Source: Sporothrix humicola (lineage: Eukaryota > Ascomycota > Sordariomycetes > Ophiostomatales > Ophiostomataceae). Taken from it: a stretch of DNA of 64,000 bases. The translations under genes were made by a program, and so were the position numbers. The first letter of the stretch is position 1, and each line of letters begins with the position of its first letter. This document shows, in pieces, positions 34,834 to 44,927 of this stretch. Below the pieces are notes generated by a model that was given only the letters and a program-made list of their open reading frames with translations, ran no database searches and was not told where the DNA came from. Where the stretch lies: contig WNYE01000002.1 in the NCBI GenBank assembly GCA_021396245.1, positions 620,001 through 684,000 on the forward strand. Direction: 5' to 3'.

Positions 34834-35386
34834 TATTACAAAAGTATTTTTTAAAAATAAAATAAAAGTCTTTATTAAATAATTAAATTAAAAAAAAAGT
34901 TTTTATTCTTATAAAACAATAATAAAGTATAACGGTCGAATAATACTTAATACGTATAAAAAGTAATAATTATATACAATAAAAGTATAAAAATATAAAT
35001 TTATATAATTATATATTTCAAACAATCGGTAACGATTAAGTCTTTTATTTAAGTTATTAAAAAAAAACTTTAATCTTATATATTTATTATACTTTATATA
35101 ACTTTATAACCTTTACTTTATTTTTATATAAAGTTATCCTTTAGTTTATACTACTTTATACCTCTTACTTTATCCTTATATAAAGTAACGTTTTATCTCC
35201 TAATTAGTTAATCTTTACCGTAATGTTATTCGTCCTTTATCCTACGTTTTAAAAGGCTTACTTTTTAGCCACGCCAACACCGTTGCCTTGCGTCGGTCGT
35301 ATTATTTATCCTCCGTACCCGTTAAGGGGTCGGCTTGTGTTTGTCTTTGGCTTGTTGTCGAGGCCGTGGGGGCTACGTCCGTAACA
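34834..35386 (-). repeat. Gypsy LTR (5' LTR), 553 bp
   Basis: Plus-strand right copy. Its outer ~140 bp (about 35240-35386, ending GTAACA) are almost unmutated and G+C-rich, while its inner end (34834-34975) is heavily mutated: the mirror image of the left copy. Confidence 0.92.
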
Positions 35387-37367
35387 CTTCGACGGTGGTA
35401 TTAAATTCGGTTAAGGTAACGAATAGTAGTATAAAAGAGACTTTAAAACGTAGTTTTACGAGATAAATATTATTATTAAGTTAATAACGGTTTATATACT
35501 TTTATCGAATAGCCTTTTAAAAGTTAATAGTAAAATTATTATAATTATAATCCGTGTATTTTTAAAAGATATTAATTTACTTTTTACTTTATAGTCTTTT
35601 ACCGTTAATACGGTTGTTATAACGTTAAACTTTTTACCTTTTTACCGTAACTTCGATAACGAAGTACTTTAAAAACGTTTATATAAAACTTTAAATATAT
35701 TAAAAAACTTTTACGAACTATATATTAATTACCTTCGTATATACGGTTATAACGTATACGTACACTTTAAATAAATATATAAAGAGAAAACGAACCGTTT
35801 TGTTTTTTATAATGTTATTAATTAACTCGTAGGTTATAGTAGCTTATACGGTTATATTTATTATATTTACTTTTTAATAACGAAAAAAATATTTAAAGTT
35901 TTATTTATAAAGCTTTACGAATCTTTCCTTTTTTTTATACTCGAAAAAAATAACACTATCGTCGGTAACGTAAACTTCGTAAAGGATTAAATTTTCTTCA
36001 ATATTAACTAAAGTAAACCGTTACCCGTCTTTACGTTTACACCGATCGAAGGGTAAAAAATTACTATAATTAAAAATTTTACTATAAATAAATATATAAC
36101 ACGGTATTAACTATCGACCTTTATTACTTTATTAACTTTTATTATCCCTTTAACTTAATAAATTACTTTTTCGTCTTCGAAACTTACGTTTATATTAAAT
36201 TTACCGATTCGTTTAATCGTAACACTGTTCGTATATATACTTTTAAAAGTAAAAACTAAAAATTTATTACCTCGTAATATTAATAATTTTAACAATATAC
36301 GAAAAAAACTTTTTTTTACGCTTTAACACGGCCTTATAAGTAATATAACCGTCGCCTTAATTTTCTTTAACGAGCTTACGGTCGTCTTACGACCCTTAAC
36401 ACCACCGCGTTTTAAAACGCCACTTACGATATAATTAAATATTAATACTTTTATCGTTACACCGTTTCGATAATCCTCCGTTAACTTTTTTATAATTAAC
36501 GAAATTAATACTAAACTTTAACTTTTAAAACGTTCGGTATACTTTACGAGTTTACGTATTAATTATAAAATTTATTAAAATATAAGTAAAAAGTAACTTT
36601 TACGTAAATTTATAAACGATAAACTTATATTAATACTCGTATTATTTATATACGAAATATAAGCTTTTAGTATAACTTTAGTGGTATAAAAGATAAAGTT
36701 TAATTATATTATTGAATTTTATTAAAAAAAAACTTAAGTTAATAACGTTTATATAATAATAATCGAAGTAAATAAAACTTTTTACGTTAACTTTTTAATT
36801 TTTAAAATATATAAATAAACGTTACGATTTACCGACTATAAGTAACGTTAACTTTTAGTTATATAAAAATAACTCGATAATTTTAATAAACTAAACGTGT
36901 AAAATTTAATTTTATAACGCTTCGGTATAACCGTATTATTAAAGAAATAAGTATACGTAAATAAAAAAGGTACGGTAAAAGTTAAATAAGTTATTTATAG
37001 TAATAAAAAGTTAAACTCGTAGTTTAACGGTAATACTTTCGCCGTAATTATATTAGTAATAATAATAAAAGTATTTTTAGTTTACGTAACGTATTACGAC
37101 TTTAAGTTAATATAATATAACTTTATAACTGTTTTCTTTAACGTAAAAATATTAATAAATAATACGGTATACGTTAAATTACCGAAAAGATTTATTAATA
37201 ATAAAAAATATATTTATTTTTTTAAACGAGCTTTATATAACTTTTTACGTAACTTAAAGTAATAGTTTAACATTATTTTACCACTTATATAAACCTTTAA
37301 CTTCTTCGTCTATAACTTTAACTTATACCTTTTCAAAAACAACGTAACCGGTGACTTTGTATTTATA

Positions 37368-37394
37368 TACGTTAATAACTTACTTATGGTCGGT
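37368..37394 (+). pseudogene. Copia reverse transcriptase catalytic-core remnant
   Basis: The plus-strand frame reads VFIYVNNLLMVG. Copia reverse transcriptases carry YVDDLL here; both Asp are now Asn (GAT/GAC to AAT/AAC), so the active site is lost. This motif distinguishes the outer element from Gypsy. Confidence 0.8.
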
Positions 37395-38548
37395 TTATAT
37401 AAACACCGCCTTAAAGCCCTCGGCGAAGCTTTAAGTAAATATTTCGAATTATATATTATAAATAATATAAAAACCTTTTTAATATACGATATTATAAAAA
37501 ATAAAATTAAAAAGATTTTTTTTTTAACGTAATAACGTTACGTTAACTATATCATTTATAAATTCGAGTATAATAACTATAATACTATTAACAACTTATA
37601 ACCCCTTAGCCTTACTTTATTTAACGTTTAATAAATCGATACGTTAAACTATAACCTTTATATTAAATAAACCGGCTCGGTCAACTACTTCGCTATATTA
37701 TTACAACTTAACATTTTTTTCACCGTCTTTTACTTTTACGGCGATAATTAAAACCTCTCCTTAACTTATTAATAACTTTTAAAATACCTTTTCCGATATT
37801 TAAAGGTTACGAAATTTTACGCGATTAAAATTTATACACCTAATATACGTTTTAACGGTATTTTATACTTTATCGATTATATTAATATTATTTTTATAAA
37901 TAATTTATTATTAAAACGTTTCACCGACGCTTTCGTAATTATAATAAATAACGTTTTAATATTTTAAAAAATAAAAAAATAATTTTTCGTTACCTTTTTA
38001 TTAATAAAAGTTAAATTTATTAACTTTACACTTATTATTAAAACTTTATAATAAGTTAACGAAATTTTTTTAAATTTAAATAATAAAATAACGTTATTAT
38101 TATTATTTTTTATTAATAATATTAATACTTTCGTTATATACTTTAACTTTTATAAAAAAACTCGTACAAAATATATCGACATTCGTTATAAATAAATTAT
38201 TAAACAAACGAAAATTAATAAGTTTAATATACACTATTAACTTAACATAAATATAATAATTAACGGCCTTACAAAACCTTTAAAAAACGACAAATTTACG
38301 AAATTCGTTAACCTTTTAAACTTATCGAAATTAATACTCAAATAAAATAAATATTACAAAATTACGTAAAAAATTTATTTTCCCTCTTAAAGTTTTTATT
38401 TTATACCACGTAATAACATCGATCGTAAAAAATTTTAGTTTAACATATTAACCTCCTTTTACATAAAACACAATCTTATTTTATATATAAATTAACGCTA
38501 ATTAAAGATACCGTCTAATTGGCTCACCGGGCAAGGGCTAAGAGGCAG

Positions 38549-38667
38549 TGTTGGGCTAGAGGTCACGTGACCCTAGCGCCATAGATTTAGCCCTGCCCGG
38601 GAGCCACAGATTCTGGCATTCTCGCCTCCTCTCTATGCAACATTTCTTCTGTGCCTATGGCCCAACA
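38549..38667 (+). repeat. Copia 3' LTR, 119 bp, essentially unmutated
   Basis: Begins TGTTGGGC and ends GCCCAACA (8 bp inverted ends). Contains the perfect palindrome GGTCACGTGACC at 38561-38572. The ~45 bp just inside it are also unmutated, so the A+T-rich block ends near 38505 rather than at the element edge. Confidence 0.93.
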
Positions 38668-39107
38668 GTTTAGGCACTACGGCATGCTTTTATCGATATC
38701 GACATCTCTCTAACATCACGGCAACAAGTAAAGAGAACGTTGTAAGATAAATACTTTGTAAGTGTCTTGTATTCTTAATTTTATTGTTTCCAGCCAATAT
38801 TGGCAAACGCCGTCCTAAAGAAAAGAAGAAAACCAAAGCCCAAAGCGCAAGAGTGATATCAAAGTTGTAGAAAAGAATCCCAAAAGCAAAAACCCTCCAA
38901 ACAGCCGTCATTGTCGTCTATCATCCATGTCCATCATCTGTCAACAAATCAACAGACATGGTTCAATAGACAACAGACCAACAGATCAACGCTGACCGCA
39001 TCGTGTATTGTCCATTGATTGTTGGTTCCGCCGGAGGTCGGTCGTATCGCAACGTCGCTCGTCATCATCGTCGATGGTGTGTTCATTCGCTGTCAACGCT
39101 CGTCCGC
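38668..39107. other. Region between retroelement and I9 inhibitor gene
   Basis: Normal composition. A 73-codon minus-strand frame (38690-38911) is hydrophobic but has no support. Probably the 3' region of the I9 gene. Confidence 0.4.
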
Positions 39108-39395
39108 CTACTCGGCAGACACGACCTTGTCCTCCTCAATCAGGGCCTGGTACTTGCTGCCCATGGTCTGGACCGACTCCAGCACCTTCTCGCCGGCCGT
39201 CGCCGCAAAGCCCTTGATCAGGTTGTACTCGTGCGTGATGATGCCGCCCGCGTTGACAATGGCCTCCTTGGCTTCGGTCAGCACCCAGTCGGGCGTGTTG
39301 CTCTCGTAGGTGACGACGACCTGCTTCTTGAGGTCGACGGCGGCGGCGCCGAGGGCGAGCGAGGCGACGCAGGCGAAGAGAGAAGCGGGCTTCAT
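39108..39395 (-). CDS. Small I9-type proteinase inhibitor with signal peptide
   Basis: A 95-residue protein. Residues 1-19 (MKPASLFACVASLALGAAA) look like a cleavable signal peptide. The rest (VDLKKQVVVTYESNTPDWVLTEAKEAIVNAGG...ITHEYNLIKGFAATAGEKVLESVQ...ALIEEDKVVSAE) has the beta-alpha-beta-beta-alpha-beta pattern of the I9 inhibitor/propeptide fold, including the VTY start, the IKGFAA turn and the EEDKVV strand. Yeast Pbi2 of this fold inhibits vacuolar proteinase B and lacks a signal peptide, so a secretory or vacuolar form is suggested here. The family also includes subtilase propeptides, but no protease domain follows. It is the first gene to the right of the retroelement block. Single exon. 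Confidence 0.88.
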   Translation of the reverse strand: MKPASLFACVASLALGAAAVDLKKQVVVTYESNTPDWVLTEAKEAIVNAGGIITHEYNLIKGFAATAGEKVLESVQTMGSKYQALIEEDKVVSAE

Positions 39396-40359
39396 CGTGG
39401 TGGAGATGTTGATGGAGATGGAGATGGAGAGAGTTTAGAGAATGTGTTCTTGATGGAGTTGATGAAAGGTGGCTGGTGATTGATGTGTAGAGGAGATAGT
39501 TCGTCAAGACTAGATGGAAACCATATTGAAAGGCGTTTAGAAGTTGATAGTGGCTCGAGTGGCTGTACTGTTTAAGTATCCCCGGAGATGGTTGGCGCGA
39601 TGACGAAAGAAGTATTCCACTTTATTCCACTGAAGACGAGCACCTGACAAAGAACGAGAACCCGCCCCTCCACAATACGGTTCTCAGTTCAAGGCGAGAC
39701 CCACTTATTTCGACAACTCTATTATGTCAGCCAATCATAGGCATCTATTTTCTGATATGTCTGGACAGCAATTGACAGGAAGAGGCACAGAGAAGAGGCA
39801 CAACGTTCTCTGCCACCACCTTCCGAAATGATACAAATCTTCATTAATCTGTCTGGCATTGAAGAGACTAAAAGTACAATAACGGTAATAAGTGTTTCAC
39901 CGTGCTGTACGACTACAGAAGCGTGGTGACATCTTCAGTCTTTCCAGCTCCTCAAATGTGACCCACTTCTCACGTGCTCTATCACGTTCCGCGCTAGTCG
40001 CCAGAAATCTTTTCCCCCCACATGGACCACATGCAAAGGCAATTCGACCCGTCTGCAGCCGCGTTGCGGCGCAAAGGCGGAAAGGCTTTCAAAGAAAGAC
40101 TGTCTTACCTGATGCAGCCTCTTTTTCTATCATTGAAATTTTTAAGTTTTGACGTTTCGCCGTCACAGGGACCTCGTCTGCTGCAACCTTGACAACCTTA
40201 TAGTCTGAAGACTCCTTTCGGCAGACGATAGACGACAGACGACAGACTGGTTTCTTTTACGTCTTCCAGTCTCTTCATTCCGTTCCGACTTCACTCCGAC
40301 TTTTCTTCTTTCCTTCTTCTCTTCTTTCTTCTCCACATCCACACCTCACATCCTTCACG
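39396..40359. other. Divergent intergenic region, I9 inhibitor / PRS
   Basis: No coding frame supported. Contains a T/C-rich leader just before PRS (about 40250-40359) and a CACGTG site near 39975, both of uncertain role. Confidence 0.45.
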
Positions 40360-41913
40360 ATGGGTGACACCGCCAACGAGATCAAGCTGCTGTCGGGCAA
40401 CAGCCACCCCATGCTTACTAGGCTGGTGGCTGATCGGTAAGGATATGCTGCTGATGGCCACATTCTGTCATGAGGACCTCGTTTCTCACGGACCTATGAC
40501 CGCATCTACTAACATGCATCTCACAGCCTCGGCATTGAGCCTGCAAAGACTTTGAGTATGTTTATTTCCCTGTCACATTTGTCACATAATTTATACACAA
40601 CTTTATTTGAACGAAACACTGACATTCCACAGGCTTGAACTACTCAAACCAGGAGACTGTAAGCTCTCTTTCTCGCTTTCATATCGAGTGAAATGGACTG
40701 AACAAAATCTAACTTTTCCAAGAGCGTCACCATTGGTGAATCCGTCAGAGACGAGGATGGTAAGAAATTCTCTTTTTTATATATATACTTTTATCATAAC
40801 GATATGTCTTTACTAACACCCCCAGTCTTCATTCTGCAGTCCACCGCACCTGGCGACATCAACGACGGCCTGATGGAGCTTCTCATCATGATCCACGCTG
40901 TATGTCGACTGTTCTCCCCATTTGTTGTCCCCTCTTTTCCCCTTCTAACCTCTCAGTGCCGCACCGCTTCAGCTCGCCGCATCACCGCCGTCGTCCCCAA
41001 CTTCCCCTACGCCCGCCAGGACAAGAAGGACAAGTCCCGCGCCCCCATCTCCGCCAAGCTCATCGCCAACATGCTCGAGACCGCCGGCTGCTCCCACGTC
41101 ATCACAATGGACCTCCACGCCTCACAGATTCAGGGATTCTTCTCCGTGCCGTAGGTCCTCCTTTTTCTTTTCCCCATCTACCTGCTATGCGCTGACAATC
41201 CAGTGTCGACAACCTCTACGCAGAACCCAGCGTCCTGCGCTTCATCCGCGAAAACCCCAACCTCCAGAAAGACGAGACCGTCATCGTCAGCCCCGACGCC
41301 GGCGGCGCCAAGCGCGCCACCTCGATCGCCGACGGCCTCGAGATGGCCTTTGCCCTAATCCACAAGGAGCGGCCACGGCCCAACGTGGTCGGCCGCATGG
41401 TCCTCGTCGGCGACGTCCAGGGCAAGGTGGCCATTCTGGTGGATGATGTGAGTCCCACGTGTGACATTCGAACAAAAACCATTGGATATACTCTTACTGA
41501 CATTCGTAGATGGCCGATACGTGCGGTACTCTCGCAAAGGTAAGCCCGACGACACATTGATACGACATGCCAGAAACATACTAACATCACAGGCTGCTGC
41601 CACGCTTAAGGAGCATGGCGCCCGCGAGGTCATCGCCATTGTTGTAAGTCCTCCTTTCCCCACAAACAATCTGCCACAAGTATAGTGTACTGACCGACAG
41701 ACCCACGGCATTCTGAGCGGCGGCGCCGTCGACACAATCAACAAGAGCTGCCTGTCCCAGGTCGTCGTCACAAACACCGTCCCGCTCGGCGACAAGCAGG
41801 AACGCTGCCCCAAGATCAAGGTCATCGACGTCAGCAGCACCATTGCCGAGTCCATCCGCCGGACGCACAACGGCGAGAGTGTCAGCTATCTCTTCAGAAA
41901 CGTGCCGGTCTAG
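40360..41913 (+). CDS. PRS: Ribose-phosphate pyrophosphokinase (PRPP synthetase)
   Basis: Ten exons: 40360-40436, 40527-40555, 40633-40658, 40723-40759, 40826-40899, 40957-41150, 41204-41447, 41510-41539, 41593-41643 and 41701-41913, giving 324 residues, the normal length. It makes PRPP from ribose 5-phosphate and ATP for purine, pyrimidine, His and Trp synthesis. The start [17 protein letters not shown] is followed by the ATP-binding [20 protein letters not shown], the family signature [22 protein letters not shown] and the ribose-phosphate loop [11 protein letters not shown], and finally [10 protein letters not shown]. All splice sites are GT-AG with visible CTAAC/CTAAC-like branch sites; exons 2 and 3 are only 29 and 26 nt. 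No long extra insert as in yeast Prs1 or Prs5 is seen, so it belongs to the short Prs2/3/4-like class. Which paralogue is unknown. Confidence 0.95.
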
Positions 41914-41919
41914 GAGGAC

Positions 41920-41976
41920 GGTGCGTTACTGGAGGGTGCGTTGCTGGAGGGTGTGTAGCAGAGGGTGCGTAGCTAG
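41920..41976. repeat. ~15 bp tandem repeat just after the PRS stop codon
   Basis: GGTGCGTTACTGGAG, GGTGCGTTGCTGGAG, then two diverged shorter copies. It lies in the PRS 3' untranslated region. Confidence 0.85.
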
Positions 41977-42179
41977 TAGATGTGTTGTTGGTGGTTGTGC
42001 TTTTGCATTGCATATCTTGCTTCTTCTTTTCTTTCTCATTACTTGTCATTTCTCGTTCTTTCAATATCATAGGAGTACATCATCGTATCAGTATCAGATC
42101 GCTCTCATTGCGAATACTGCTCAAAAAATAGAATTGGCTTTTCGGATTATCAAGAATATGTGTTCTTTTGTTGGTTTTA

Positions 42180-42256
42180 TTGTGTGTTGATTGTGTGTTG
42201 ACTGTGCGTTGACTGTCCGTTGACTGTGTGTTGATTTTGTGTTGATTGTGTGTTTA
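42180..42256. repeat. 11 bp tandem repeat downstream of PRS
   Basis: Seven units of TTGTGTGTTGA with C/T and G/C variants, contiguous and in phase. Confidence 0.9.
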
Positions 42257-42967
42257 GCTTTGTTCTTCGTTGCAATAAATATACCAGCATCTCATCATGA
42301 TATTTAGACCCTCCGTCAGTATCACATGAAAGACTTCGCCATCATGGCATGCACGAGTAATATTTGAAATAACGTTTTGATTTTTTTTTTTTGCCCATAA
42401 TAATTTTCACTGTATCCTTTGGGTAGAACACAGATCACAGCCTTCACCAAGACACAATCTAACCCGAGTACAATGGATGGGAGTACTCATGCTCAGAAAT
42501 ATGCCTTTCCTCCTCGCGGCCGCAAACAAAAAACAAAAGAACAACTGCGAGCCACGAGGGGTGTTTTTTGTTTTGAGTTTTGTCAATCACCACCACCACT
42601 GCTTCCTCCTTTTTTGCTTCTGCTTCTCTTCCCTTCACAAAAGGCTCTGTGCAAAGTGTCCTTGAAAAACACAAAAAAAAAAAAGAGAATCCATTGCCGT
42701 GGCCGTTTCTTTTCGCCTCCTCCTTCGACCTTATATGAAAAACCATCTCGCACCGGAACCCGAGTTTGACACAAAATAAATCCATAAACAACATTATAAA
42801 AAAAAAGAGGAATAAAAACGCCCTGTAGAGTTGTGGAAAAGACACTTTTTCTTCGTTTCGGAATTTTCAGTCTCTTTCTCGCTTATTTTTTCCTTTTTTC
42901 CTTCTACTCCGCCCTGTTCCCTTCCGTCAGGAAAGGATCAGAAACGTCGCACATGTCGTCGTCAGAT

Positions 42968-44309
42968 TTACTTGTGGGAGCTCGCGCGCCGCTTGCGCAA
43001 GTCGGCCTTCTGTGCCTTGGCCTCGTGGACGCGCTTGGCCAGGATCTGGGCGTACTCAGCCTGGGAAAGAGTTAGCAGTGAACAAATATGAGTAAAGTCG
43101 GGTAGGAGAATACGTACAGCCTCGTCCTTGATCTTCTCGTTCTGGCGGCGCTTCAGGGCAATCAGGTGGCGCTTGTGCTGCAGGCGTTGCGGGGTGATGA
43201 GGCGCTGGATCTTGGGGGCCTTGGTGTAGGGCTTCTTGCCCTCGCCCTTGGGCTGGACCTCACGGCGAATGACGTATTTCCGGACATCGTCCTCCTTGGA
43301 CAGGCCGAAGAACTTCTGGATCTTGCGGGCACGCTTGGGGCCCAGGCGCTTGGGGTGGACAACGTCGGTCAGGCCGGGGATGTCGGACTCGCCCTGCTTG
43401 GCAATGGACAGAGCCAGGACCGACAGGTCGGCGCTGACAATGCAGCCACGGACGGACTTGCGCTTGCGCTCGCCGGACCGGCGGGGGCGGTAGCAGGAGT
43501 GGCCGTCAGCGAGCAGCAGGCGGACACGGGTGGGCTGCAGGACACCCTGCTTCATGGGGAAACCCTGCTTGTCGTTGCCGCCGGTGATGCGGACAATGTA
43601 GCCCTTCCACTCGTCGCCAAGGGTGTCGGCGGGGACCTCAGCACCCATCTAGGGGGTTGTTAGCATAATGTTCTATCGTTCATGTGTTTCGAGGCCGGTC
43701 GAAAATCCTCAAAATCGATCTGCTGGAAAAGGAAATACGCACCCGACGCTCCATGAAGACAGCGAGCTTGCGCTCATCCTCAATGTCGATCAGCTTCTGC
43801 GCACCGGTCGCCGGGTTGGAAATGTTCAACTGCGAGGTTGGTCAGTACAGAGTTCGTCGTCAGAGATTGTTGACAAAATCCATCCAAAATATCGACCACG
43901 ATATCCCAGCGTCAAAAAGCGAAAAGCAGAAGCAAGACAGCAAAAACGGTAGCACGGCAGCAAATCGTCGCAATGGAAGAAGATTATTTCGCCATGTGTC
44001 CCTTGTCGTCGTGTTTGTGGCCATTCTTTGTCGTTGATCTCGGTTCTTCAATCTCAAATTCGATGTCTGTATTTCGTCGTTGACTGTCGTCCAGAATTCG
44101 GAGAGGGAAGTCCCTCAAGGAGCTTGATCATCGTTCTTCAATCGTAGGGACACACGGACAGAATATTCCTCCAGCCGTTCGGTCTGTCTTGCTGTCGTGA
44201 TGCCGTCGATGCTTCTTCCGTCTTGAATGCCGTGCCTCTGCTTTCTTCGCTGGGATGTCGTCGAGATGGATGGACGAAAAAGAAGATTGACGATGGACGA
44301 ACCTTCATG
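42968..44309 (-). CDS. RPS6: 40S ribosomal protein S6 (eS6)
   Basis: Four exons: 44309-44304, 43829-43743, 43648-43118 and 43060-42968, giving 238 residues, the usual fungal length. Exon 1 codes only Met-Lys before a 474 nt intron; joined to exon 2 it reads [20 protein letters not shown]. Key segments are [41 protein letters not shown] and [21 protein letters not shown]. The C-terminus [12 protein letters not shown] keeps an RRxSS site, the target of AGC kinases (Ypk3/S6K-like) in TOR signalling; it is shorter than the mammalian tail, as in yeast. Splice sites are GTTCGT, GTGCGT and GTACGT with AG acceptors. Divergent from DPH1. Confidence 0.97.
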
Positions 44310-44927
44310 TTGGGCGGTCGTTTCTAGGGATTCCCTTTCGGTTGGTGAGAAAAGAGAAAAGAAAAGATCGCGATGGAACAGAAAGTCGGTGGTTTCTGTT
44401 TTTTTTTTGTCGTGGAGCGGTTGAGTGCGAGAAAGGCAAAAGGGCGAGAAGGGTTGTCTGCGTGCAAATTGGTGTGGAAAGTGTGATTTTTTTTTCCGCT
44501 AGCAATTTTGTCCAACCAGAAAAAAGTTGGCCGGAGAATCTTTGCACGCCGGGGCTAGCCCACCAAAAACCAGAGCAAAGGAAATGCTGGTGCTGGTGGT
44601 GGGCTTACATAAGATAGGGCTTGTCGAGGGAGCAGGCATGGTCCGTGCACGCATTTTGTCAAAAAGTCATGTGACCACATTTGGCTAGGGTTCTTCTGAG
44701 GTCAACTGCCCCGCGCTAGAAAATAGTGGGGTCAAATGCAGATGCTTCAAGCCTTGCTCTCGCCTTCCTCTTTGGTCGCCACCTGGCAGCTGGCGGCACC
44801 TGCCAGCTCTCATCGCAAGGCTAGCAAAACCTCATCTGATCGATGAGGCGACAAACTCAGGTGTAAACAATCTGGCGATTTCACTAGTTTTGATTTTCAA
44901 CAATCTTCACATTCACAGCATCTCATA
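44310..44927. promoter_or_regulatory. Shared divergent promoter region, RPS6 / DPH1
   Basis: Contains TAGGGTT (44686-44692, telobox AACCCTA on the RPS6 strand) and GTCATGTGAC (44666-44675), the same two motif types seen upstream of RPS23. No gene within. Confidence 0.5.

Larger units (their letters stand above)
28419..35386 (-). mobile_element. RIP-mutated Ty3/Gypsy-like LTR retrotransposon nested in the Copia element
   Basis: A complete 6,968 bp insertion on the minus strand, flanked by the 5 bp duplication CTTCG (28414-28418 and 35387-35391). Both LTRs are 553 bp, starting TGTTAC (mutated TATTAC here) and ending GTAACA. Minus-strand remnants appear in the Gypsy order: reverse transcriptase around 31.8-32.0 kb and, further downstream, the integrase zinc-binding region around 30.8 kb. 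A purine-rich tract abuts the 3' LTR. Integrase lying downstream of reverse transcriptase is the Gypsy, not Copia, arrangement. No long frame survives. It inserted after the Copia element, since it splits it. Confidence 0.93.
26104..38667 (+). mobile_element. RIP-mutated Ty1/Copia-like LTR retrotransposon (outer element)
   Basis: Flanked by the 5 bp target duplication GTTTA (26099-26103 and 38668-38672) and bounded by 119 bp direct LTRs. It is interrupted by a Gypsy element at 28419-35386; without that insert and its duplicated 5 bp it is about 5,590 bp, a normal Copia size. Plus-strand orientation is set by a primer-binding site after the left LTR and by a Copia reverse transcriptase core at 37368-37394 reading YVNNLLMVG, the family YVDDLL with both Asp codons changed GA to AA by G-to-A mutation. 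The ~1.15 kb from this core to the right LTR fits the RNase H portion. Every frame is full of stops, so the element is dead. The internal sequence has lost nearly all CpA/TpG. Confidence 0.9.
41914..42967. other. Convergent 3' region, PRS / RPS6
   Basis: Non-coding, A+T-rich, with two short tandem arrays (listed separately) and a T-run near 42380. No gene seen. Confidence 0.5.

Noticed and set aside
37850..37920. FIDYINII-like motif suggesting a LINE reverse transcriptase
   Set aside because: Needs a G-to-T change not made by RIP, and the position fits the Copia RNase H region; the LTRs and YVNNLL core establish Copia.
38690..38911. 73-codon hydrophobic minus-strand frame beside the Copia LTR
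   Set aside because: Short, no splice context, no family resemblance.
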